Source: JAHJQQ01 sp041739295 (lineage in GTDB: Bacteria; Pseudomonadota; Gammaproteobacteria; Thiohalobacterales; Thiohalobacteraceae). From it: a stretch of DNA of 6,787 nucleotides. Position numbers and translations under genes: made by a program. The stretch lies in NCBI GenBank assembly GCA_041739295.1, contig JBGSOE010000218.1, forward strand, positions 1-6,787. The letters run 5' to 3'. Below are positions 1 to 5,518 of this stretch, piece by piece (positions within the stretch are counted from its first letter, which is position 1; every line of letters begins with the position of its first letter). The notes below the pieces were generated by a model. That model had not been told where the DNA came from. It saw only the letters and a list, made by a program, of their open reading frames with translations, and did no database searches.

Positions 1-85
1 TCCCCTCTCCCTAACCCTCTCCCCGCACGCGGGGAGAGGGGATAACCCCCACTCCCGCCGGGGCGGGAGTGGGTTGGGGAGAGGG
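1..85. repeat. REP-like intergenic element with two hairpins inside an outer stem
   Basis: Two perfect 12-bp inverted repeats lie side by side: 15-26 with 29-40, and 48-59 with 62-73. Their loops are only two bases, so in RNA the innermost pairs would open. An outer pairing of 3-17 with 71-85 spans both, 15 pairs with a single T:G. The element can therefore be drawn as a three-way junction, or as two separate hairpins because the arms share bases 15-17 and 71-73. CCCTCTCC...GGAGAGGG palindromes of this kind are dispersed between genes in many proteobacteria. It lies about 90 bases past the stop of the leftward dikinase gene and could slow transcription or protect its mRNA 3' end. No T-tract follows, so it is not a standard terminator. 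The element may continue to the left of position 1. Confidence 0.75.
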
Positions 86-177
86 TGGCGAAGCTCTCAA
101 GTCGAGCATATCTATGTCATGCCATCATGTAATGCTCAATAATCACACTTGGCGTTCTTGGCGGTTCAAAAGGGTTT

Positions 178-3153
178 TTACTCCGCTGATAAAACCACCG
201 GCGGCTGCTTCAGATCCACGATTGCATCCCGGTTGAGGCCGCTATTGCGATCCATGTCGATCAGATACAGGCTGCGGCGTGCGCGCAGGCTTTCCACGAA
301 GGGACGGATCTGGAACAGCGCGAGTTTGCCATCGCGGAAACCGAACTCGATATCCGCCGGTGCGGGTAGATTGTCCTGTGACGAAATCGGCATCGGAAAA
401 CGCTGCTCGACATCATCGGCCAACGCTTGCAGCTGTTTGATCTCGTCAGGTTTCAGAACGGTATCACTGCCGCTGGCCGGTAGCTTCAGCATACCGCCAC
501 TCGCTGCAGGCTCGGAGCGGAGTGGGGTGCTGGCCTGCGCCAACAGCCGCACCTCGCCAGTCGCACGGTTTACCCGCAGTTCCTCGGCGGCCTGGCCTTC
601 GACGGCACCACCTACACCTTCACTGACCGCAATCGACAACCAGCGGCGGTCGCCATTTTCCACATCGGCTGTCACCAGCACACCGGATTTCTCGGAGTTG
701 AAGGTCTTGAGCAGCAACACAGCCGGATAAACGTGCTCCGGTTGTTCCATATGCGACTGACGCCAGGCATAGGCGCGTTCCGTGAACGGTGAGGCCCAGA
801 CCTTTTGGATTGCGTGCACGATGTTCTCGAAGCCGACGACATTGAACAGCGTCAGATTCAGGCCCGCGCCGGTGAAGCCCGGCAGGTCCTCGACATTGGT
901 ATCGCTGCGCACGAACAGACCAACGTTGTCGATGTCGTCGAAGGACGCCTGCAGCGCGGTGCGTAAACGGTTACGGAATTCTTCACCGGGATCAGTGGTG
1001 GTGATCCAGGTACGTAACCGCTCCAGGAAATTACGTGTCTCCGTTTGGCGCTGTGCGGCATCGGGCAGCGCGCGCAGGCGCGCATATTCCGCGCGTATCC
1101 ACTCGAACGCCGACGGACCATTAGCCTCAATCGGTTGATTCAACAGGGCGCGGAATGCCCCAAAGGGAATCGCCACACCCGGATTCACCGCAGCGGGATA
1201 ATGCTGCATCAATTCGCCGAGGTTGGCCGCCTTGGGTCCGACAATGCGCCCGGAATCGGTGGCGCGAATGCTGCTCAAGGGCAGCAGGTCGGTTTGCTTG
1301 AGATCGAGCTTGTTCAGATCGGGTTGAATCACAACCTCTTCACCCAACGCCTCGCGGCCGAAGATCTCATCCCACTGCGGACCATCGGCGGCAATCTGCA
1401 CCGTGCCCCCCGGGCTGACCGCCAGCACAATCTTCTCACCGAAATGCGCCTGGATCTGCGCGATCAATGCATCATCCACCACCACATTCGGTATGCCGAG
1501 GTTACGCGCGAGTAATTGCACATGCGACAGCGAGCTGCCTTCGCCACGCGTGAGAATGCCGGCAATCGGCGGCAGTTCCGGCGTGGTCGATGGCAATAGA
1601 TAGATGCCGTCCTTGCGGAAGTCATCACCGTCTTTCGGCGTCGCGAGCAGCGTACCGCGACGCAAGCCAGGATTGAGACCTCGCAGACCGCCACCAATTT
1701 CCTGATCAAACAAATACTGCTTCACGCCGACCAATTGATCGGCATCCTGCATCAGCACATCCAGCGTGCGCGTGTAAGTGAGCAACGGGCTGCCGCGCAG
1801 CCGATCCGGTACGTAATGCACGCCGAGCGGGGTAATGTCGAGCCAGTGTTCAATCGTTGGCCCAAACTGAAACTCCAGCGCGCGCTGTGCCCATTGCGAC
1901 ACGCGCGCCAGATAACGTAGCGCACTGTAGTAATCCTCGACGCTAAGCTGCTCGCTCATCTCCAGCGCACTGATGCGCTTATCCAGATAGACCCACTGAC
2001 GTTCGGACAGGAATCCATTGGCCAGCAGACTCATACCCAGACTGCGCAGCCATAGCAGACGCGTGGCGCGATCGGCCTGAGTGGGTTTTTCCAGCAACTG
2101 ATTGCCGACCGCATACACTTCCTGCTCCAGGGCAATATTCGCCTGCAGCAGACGCACTAGGTTGGGTGGGCTGAATTGTGACGAAGTCAGAAACAGTTTA
2201 CGTAATTCCACGGCAGCGTCGGCGGCGATGCGCATACGCGTCTGTAAGTCCGGCGCACTGCGCAGCTGCGCAATGGTGTCGTGCAATGTGGACTTCAGCA
2301 GCTTGCTGCCACTTTCGGAAATCAGCTGTTCGATTTGTAGAATAGAGGCGCGCGGCGCGTATAAAGTATCGAGCTGCTTTGCCAGTTCCTGATATTTCCC
2401 GGCGATCTCCGGCACGCCCTGCTTGGTAGCGTAGTCGCGCACCCGTTGCGGGTCTTTGGCATCGGGCAGGCCATGAATCTTGATGCGTAGAATCTGAAAT
2501 GCCGGATCGACATCGGAAATCTCAACCGCGAGTTGACGCACCTTCGTCGCAACGGGTGGCTCGGCACTGACCGGCAGTAGCCGCGCGGCTTCGCGCAGCA
2601 GCAGATAACGCGATGGATCACGCCAGTCCGGGTCCTCGACCATGGCCAACAACAATTGGCGCGCGCCAGCACGTTCGTCTTCCACCTGCAACGCACCACG
2701 ATAGAAACGCGCCTGACGGAATACCCAGCCGTCGTCATTCATAATCAGAAACTGTTCCAGCAGGATCTGGCGCAGATCATCCAAGTGCGGATTCGGACCA
2801 ACGAAATCCAGCGTCTTCATATCCGCCAGCAGCGTGGCCACCAGATAACCCTGATTGCGAATCGCCTGTGCGCGCGTGTTCCACTCACCATGTTGAATGC
2901 CACCGCCATGCTCGCGGCAGGCGCCTTCGCCTGGCGGCAGCACAGTCCCGTCGACGCAGAACCAACGGATGCGTGCGAAGGGCCCTCGCTGGGCAGTCTT
3001 CATGCTATCGATCCAGTCCCGCATCACCTGCGCTTCAATCGAAGGAGGGGCCTCATCCGCCATCGCCACCGGGGCGGACAATCCCATCAGCAACAGGATC
3101 AGCATGGCTGAGACCGAGAACCGATGACGCGGGTATATATATAGGTTGGGCAT
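178..3153 (-). CDS. Predicted exported PEP/pyruvate-binding (glucan water dikinase-like) protein
   Basis: 991 residues. Residues 1-32 look like a Sec signal peptide: Arg9-His10-Arg11, a hydrophobic core around 14-30, and Ala30-Met-Ala32 before Asp33. The ATG at 3153 is preferred because the internal Met17 would lose the basic n-region; neither has a clear ribosome site. Residues 33-500 are mostly helical and unrecognised, with an early Cys66/Cys79/His82/His88 cluster. Residues about 515-590 form a phosphohistidine swivelling domain with LSHV (His544) followed by an ARNLGIPNVV stretch. Residues about 630-955 form a PPDK/PEP-synthase ATP-grasp domain: GPKAANLGEL, FVRSDTNVEDLPG (Arg749), VWASPFTERAY and a final LFQIRPF. 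The His domain precedes the ATP domain and there is no C-terminal PEP barrel, so this is not a canonical PEP synthase. Both the order and the LSHV/ARN motif match glucan water dikinases, which transfer the ATP beta-phosphate to glucan through His. The substrate here is unknown, and an ATP-grasp enzyme outside the cytoplasm is puzzling. The gene appears monocistronic. Confidence 0.9.
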   Translation of the reverse strand: MPNLYIYPRHRFSVSAMLILLLMGLSAPVAMADEAPPSIEAQVMRDWIDSMKTAQRGPFARIRWFCVDGTVLPPGEGACREHGGGIQHGEWNTRAQAIRNQGYLVATLLADMKTLDFVGPNPHLDDLRQILLEQFLIMNDDGWVFRQARFYRGALQVEDERAGARQLLLAMVEDPDWRDPSRYLLLREAARLLPVSAEPPVATKVRQLAVEISDVDPAFQILRIKIHGLPDAKDPQRVRDYATKQGVPEIAGKYQELAKQLDTLYAPRASILQIEQLISESGSKLLKSTLHDTIAQLRSAPDLQTRMRIAADAAVELRKLFLTSSQFSPPNLVRLLQANIALEQEVYAVGNQLLEKPTQADRATRLLWLRSLGMSLLANGFLSERQWVYLDKRISALEMSEQLSVEDYYSALRYLARVSQWAQRALEFQFGPTIEHWLDITPLGVHYVPDRLRGSPLLTYTRTLDVLMQDADQLVGVKQYLFDQEIGGGLRGLNPGLRRGTLLATPKDGDDFRKDGIYLLPSTTPELPPIAGILTRGEGSSLSHVQLLARNLGIPNVVVDDALIAQIQAHFGEKIVLAVSPGGTVQIAADGPQWDEIFGREALGEEVVIQPDLNKLDLKQTDLLPLSSIRATDSGRIVGPKAANLGELMQHYPAAVNPGVAIPFGAFRALLNQPIEANGPSAFEWIRAEYARLRALPDAAQRQTETRNFLERLRTWITTTDPGEEFRNRLRTALQASFDDIDNVGLFVRSDTNVEDLPGFTGAGLNLTLFNVVGFENIVHAIQKVWASPFTERAYAWRQSHMEQPEHVYPAVLLLKTFNSEKSGVLVTADVENGDRRWLSIAVSEGVGGAVEGQAAEELRVNRATGEVRLLAQASTPLRSEPAASGGMLKLPASGSDTVLKPDEIKQLQALADDVEQRFPMPISSQDNLPAPADIEFGFRDGKLALFQIRPFVESLRARRSLYLIDMDRNSGLNRDAIVDLKQPPVVLSAE

Positions 3154-3164
3154 AGTTGCTGCTG

Positions 3165-3176
3165 GCCTGATCAGGC
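3165..3176. promoter_or_regulatory. 12-bp perfect palindrome upstream of the dikinase start, possible operator
   Basis: GCCTGATCAGGC is a perfect palindrome ending 11 bases before the ATG of the leftward dikinase gene. The position would suit a repressor site or a small structure in the leader that affects translation. No regulator gene is present in the window, so the role is inferred only from symmetry and position. Confidence 0.35.
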
Positions 3177-3502
3177 GCGGTTGGTTAGCGCAGGGCTGCT
3201 CATGGGATGGGATCGTGCCACTGGCGGGTGGAATATGAGGAAGTCGACCGGAAAAATCATAAACAGGGTAATACTTTAACGGCTCGATGCCAGTCGTTGC
3301 AATCGCCCGACCGGCGCCGGCAGGTGCGCAGACTACCCGATACCACCGTCCTAGCCCAGGATCTGAGCAACAATTTCCGGATATCTATGACGATAACCCG
3401 GCGCCTGGATTGCATGACCCGGGCCGCTAGTTTACCCTACGCGCTCTTCGCAGCCAGGGTGATCCTGAAACGGGTTAAGACTGTGTATTTTCCAGAGTTC
3501 CC
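3177..3502. other. Intergenic region without a supported gene
   Basis: This stretch separates the leftward dikinase gene from the tRNA region. A rightward open frame begins at 3207 (105 codons), but it has no recognisable domain, no clear ribosome site and an Arg-rich, low-complexity composition. I see no RNA gene here. Apart from the weak promoter candidate for the dikinase, nothing can be assigned. Confidence 0.5.
3256..3261 (-). promoter_or_regulatory. Possible -10 element for the dikinase gene
   Basis: Read on the minus strand this is TATGAT, five of six bases of the sigma70 -10 consensus, about 100 bases upstream of the start codon. No convincing -35 lies at the expected distance. A second weak pair farther upstream on the same strand is TTGCAA, a 17-base gap, then TTAAAG. 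Neither is strong, so this is only the best candidate seen. Confidence 0.2.
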
Positions 3503-3629
3503 GGAGCGGTGTCCAAGCGGCTGAGCCGAGCGTCGTCAGGCGCGAGACAACACCGGAGCGCGGCGCAGGTGGCCCCTATAGGGGTGAGTCCGCGCAGCGG
3601 ACGAATAACGAGCACGCCCGCGGGCTCCG
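3503..3629 (+). pseudogene. tRNA-Ser-like relic split by an 85-nt structured segment
   Basis: Bases 3503-3524 match the first 22 bases of the intact tRNA-Ser downstream (3680-3701) at 20 of 22 positions, covering the acceptor 5' strand and most of the D-arm. Bases 3610-3618 (GAGCACGCC) are identical to tRNA positions 3704-3712. Between them are 85 bases where the tRNA has two. After 3618 the anticodon, variable and T arms are missing, but GCTCCG at 3624-3629 can pair with CGGAGC at 3502-3507, as a remnant acceptor stem would, including the base that differs from the intact gene. No functional tRNA could form. It may be a decayed duplicate or debris from an earlier integration at this tRNA. 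The short match could be partly chance. Confidence 0.45.
3558..3601. repeat. Palindrome-rich segment with CCCCTATAGGGG core
   Basis: The perfect 12-bp palindrome CCCCTATAGGGG (3573-3584) lies inside a second inverted pair, GCGCGG (3558-3563) with CCGCGC (3590-3595). An alternative small hairpin, TCCGC/GCGGA with a three-base loop, occupies 3589-3601. The segment sits within the 85-nt stretch that splits the tRNA-like relic, so it may be a REP/MITE-like dispersed element. Copy number cannot be judged from one window. Confidence 0.5.
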
Positions 3630-3679
3630 ATGGTTGGGAACAGCAACTGTCAAACAGCGGCAAGTAAAACTGAGTTACT

Positions 3680-3767
3680 GGAGAGGTGTCCGAGCGGCTG
3701 AAGGAGCACGCCTGGAAAGTGTGTATACGGCAACGTATCGCGGGTTCGAATCCCGCCCTCTCCGCCA
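3680..3767 (+). tRNA. serX-type tRNA-Ser(GGA): tRNA-Ser (anticodon GGA)
   Basis: A complete 88-nt class II tRNA with encoded CCA (3765-3767). The acceptor stem GGAGAGG (3680-3686) pairs perfectly with CCTCTCC (3757-3763), followed by discriminator G3764. The anticodon stem 3707-3711/3719-3723 encloses the loop CTGGAAA with anticodon GGA at 3714-3716, reading UCC and UCU. The long variable arm has an ATACG/CGTAT stem, which marks tRNA-Ser. The T-arm is GCGGG-TTCGAAT-CCCGC. The sequence is very close to the enterobacterial tRNA-Ser(GGA). The gene stays intact although an integrase gene begins 88 bases after it, as expected when an element restores the tRNA 3' end on insertion. I could not identify a convincing promoter. 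The symbol given is descriptive only, not an assigned locus name. Confidence 0.97.
3740..3767 (+). other. Probable left attachment site (attL) in the tRNA-Ser 3' end
   Basis: tRNA-targeting tyrosine recombinases usually use the T-arm and acceptor 3' strand as the crossover core, leaving a direct repeat of it at the other end of the element. Here the tRNA 3' end faces an integrase gene pointing into the element, the standard layout. No second copy of this stretch occurs in the window, so the other end must be beyond 6787. The exact core limits are a guess. Confidence 0.6.
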
Positions 3768-3778
3768 TCTTCCCCATA

Positions 3779-3806
3779 ACTGGTTGAAAAAATCACATCA
3801 ACCAGT
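3779..3806. repeat. 9-bp perfect inverted repeat between tRNA-Ser and integrase
   Basis: ACTGGTTGA (3779-3787) and TCAACCAGT (3798-3806) are perfect complements separated by 10 bases. They begin 12 bases after the tRNA CCA end, inside the predicted element end. A transcript could form a hairpin that ends the tRNA transcript, but no T-run follows on the plus strand. A binding site for integrase or an excision factor, or an operator for the integrase gene, fits the position better. The left arm overlaps a TTGAAA resembling a -35 box (3784-3789). Confidence 0.55.
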
Positions 3807-3818
3807 ACATCAAGTACC

Positions 3819-3824
3819 TATACA
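3819..3824 (+). promoter_or_regulatory. Possible -10 element for the integrase gene
   Basis: TATACA matches four of six sigma70 -10 bases and lies 31 bases before the integrase ATG. The only good -35-like hexamer, TTGAAA at 3784, is too far away (29 bases) for a normal promoter, so this call is weak. Confidence 0.2.
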
Positions 3825-3833
3825 TGTCTGACT

Positions 3834-3855
3834 TGGTACACCAGGGTGGTCCACC
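3834..3855 (+). promoter_or_regulatory. Paired small inverted repeats covering the integrase ribosome binding site
   Basis: TGGT-AC-ACCA (3834-3843) is followed directly by GGTGG-T-CCACC (3845-3855), which ends right before the ATG. The second overlaps AGGGTGG (3843-3849), a plausible Shine-Dalgarno sequence six bases before the start. This supports the ATG at 3856 over Met7 at 3874, which lacks one. A protein bound here would block both transcription and ribosome access, so integrase autoregulation is possible but inferred. Confidence 0.4.
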
Positions 3856-5478
3856 ATGGGACACACTTCAGACATGCATTCTCAAACTCGGCTGCATAAA
3901 CGCGGCGCTACCTATTACATCCGACTCAAGGTTCCTGCTGACCTCCGTCGCCACTACGGCAAGCGGGAGATTAAGCTTTCATTGGGGACCAAAGACCCTC
4001 GGGAAGCTGCAATCCTCGTCCGGAAGCACTCTGTCGCCCTCGACGCCGAGTTCGAGGCGCTACGGCACGCCTCCGATGGTATAGCGCCCCCCGGGCAGCG
4101 CAAACGCCTCTTCCTGGACGACACCACCATCCAAGCCCTCTGCGACCAGTGGCGGCACCTCAGCCTGGATGGTGACGAATGGTCCCGCCGCCATGGACTG
4201 TCCGAGTCTGAGTACGAGGAATGCCACGTCCGGCGGCAGGCGACTCAGGACGCTCTCCGCGCGATGCTGTCTCGCGGGCAAACGGAGAAGATCTATCCGG
4301 CCCTTAAGACTTTCCTGGACCTCCTTGGATTTGACGTGCCCACGGACGGTGACAGCTATCGAAGCTTGGCGTACAGATTCCTGCAAACAGCCACGGAAAC
4401 CATGGTGGACCAGCTTCGTCGAGACAGCGGGGATGTTGTGCGGACGCCTGAGCCGGCAGCTCTTCCAATTACGTCGAGAGCGGTTCGGCATGGGCAGCCG
4501 ACTCTCGACGAATTGCTGCACGACTGGGAGGTGGCTGATACGAACCGCCCCGGTGGGACGGTAGATGCGTTCCGCCTCGCTGTCCGGGAGTTTCATGAAT
4601 TGCGGGGTATCAAGCCAGCAACTGAATATGTTCGCAAGGACTTCCTGGCGTTCCGTGATCATCTGAGAGATAAAATCAAGCGAAAGCCGAAGACGATCCA
4701 AAAGAAGATCAACTTCTTGGGAGCAATATTCCAAGTCGCGGTCGACAACGAAAAGATTCCAGCACACCCTTGTTCTAAAATTATGGTCAAGAACGGCAAG
4801 AAACCGCATACATCGCGCTTGCCATATCCTGCCGAGAACATGAACCGCATATACCAGTGTTCGCTTTATCGTGACGGTGCACGTCCGCTGGGCGGAGGAG
4901 GTGAAGCCGCTGTGTGGTTACCTGTCCTTGCGCCACTCACCGGTGCGAGAATCGAAGAATTGGCCCAACTGCGCACGTGGGACATTAAACGTGAGGGAGA
5001 CATCTGGTACTTCGATATCGTCGAAGACGATGACCCGGAATTCCCGACCACATTGAAAACAGAATCGTCTCAGCGCCGTTTGCCTGTGCATCCTAAACTG
5101 ATCGAGCTGGGATTTCTGAATTATGTCGAAAGCCGTCAGAAAGCCGGCCGTGGTCGTCTCTTTCCAAAAATCCGGCCGGACAGCAAACTGCGTATCAGTG
5201 GGAACTGGTCCAAGTGGTGGGGTCGCTACGCCCGTAAGGCGATCGGCATCCGGAGTGCTCAGCAAGTCTTTCACTCCTTCCGTCACGGTTTCCGTGACCG
5301 GTGTCGCGAGGCGGAGCTTGACGAAGAAATCTCCGATGCCCTGTCCGGCCGTGGTTCGACAATCGTAGGTCGTGGGTATGGCAACGGCTTTTCAGTGGCC
5401 CGCTTGCATGACGCAATTAGCCGGATCAATTACCCTCACGTTGTATTTCCCGAGATGGTGAAAAGTGATGCCAAGTAA
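3856..5478 (+). CDS. int: Tyrosine recombinase / site-specific integrase
   Basis: 540 residues. It should cut and rejoin DNA between the element attachment site and the tRNA-Ser gene, through a 3'-phosphotyrosine intermediate. Residues 8-70 (TRLHKRGATYYIRLKVPADL) match the short N-terminal arm-binding module common in proteobacterial integrases of this size (DUF6538-like). About 215-320 is the SAM-like core-binding domain. About 345-525 is the catalytic domain: Arg365 in TGARIEEL, Lys401 in TLKTESSQRRLP, His473-x-x-Arg476 in FHSFRH, and Tyr508 in VGRGYG. The conserved His usually following the Gly before the Tyr loop (LxGH) is Arg499 here, an uncommon substitution. The gene starts 88 bases after tRNA-Ser and points into the element. 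The following gene converges on it with a 40-base gap and no clear terminator. The reading frame appears intact. The family call is firm; activity is not proven. Confidence 0.93.
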   Translation: MGHTSDMHSQTRLHKRGATYYIRLKVPADLRRHYGKREIKLSLGTKDPREAAILVRKHSVALDAEFEALRHASDGIAPPGQRKRLFLDDTTIQALCDQWRHLSLDGDEWSRRHGLSESEYEECHVRRQATQDALRAMLSRGQTEKIYPALKTFLDLLGFDVPTDGDSYRSLAYRFLQTATETMVDQLRRDSGDVVRTPEPAALPITSRAVRHGQPTLDELLHDWEVADTNRPGGTVDAFRLAVREFHELRGIKPATEYVRKDFLAFRDHLRDKIKRKPKTIQKKINFLGAIFQVAVDNEKIPAHPCSKIMVKNGKKPHTSRLPYPAENMNRIYQCSLYRDGARPLGGGGEAAVWLPVLAPLTGARIEELAQLRTWDIKREGDIWYFDIVEDDDPEFPTTLKTESSQRRLPVHPKLIELGFLNYVESRQKAGRGRLFPKIRPDSKLRISGNWSKWWGRYARKAIGIRSAQQVFHSFRHGFRDRCREAELDEEISDALSGRGSTIVGRGYGNGFSVARLHDAISRINYPHVVFPEMVKSDAK

Positions 5479-5518
5479 CTTCCATGTGAAGGAGTGGCGG
5501 AGGCTTCTGAACAGTCTG

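Noticed and set aside
1..85. Repeat units considered as part of a CRISPR array
   Set aside because: The units are adjoining palindromes with no evenly spaced repeats or unique spacers, and no cas-like gene is nearby.
104..137. GAGCAT...ATGCTC inverted repeat after the dikinase stop, considered as a terminator
   Set aside because: Only six pairs around a 22-base loop and no T-run in the direction of transcription.
149..2738. Several open frames of 60-190 codons overlapping the dikinase gene on both strands
   Set aside because: They are shadows of the dikinase frame, which has clear family motifs throughout; their products are low-complexity Arg/Ser-rich strings.
3207..3524. 105-codon rightward open frame upstream of the tRNA region
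   Set aside because: No domain, no ribosome site, uneven Arg-rich composition, and its end runs into the tRNA-like relic.
3475..3777. 100-codon leftward open frame with a MAERAGFEPAIRCRIH beginning
   Set aside because: It is the antisense translation of the tRNA-Ser and the relic. AERAGFEPA-type peptides are a well-known false protein produced by tRNA-Ser genes.
4060..4809. 249-codon leftward open frame inside the integrase gene
   Set aside because: It is antisense to the integrase, whose frame has the conserved motifs. No recognisable domain was seen in the antisense product.
5479..5518. CTTC-GAAG mini-hairpin between the converging integrase and winged-helix genes, considered as a two-way terminator
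   Set aside because: Four pairs only, with no T-tract on either side.
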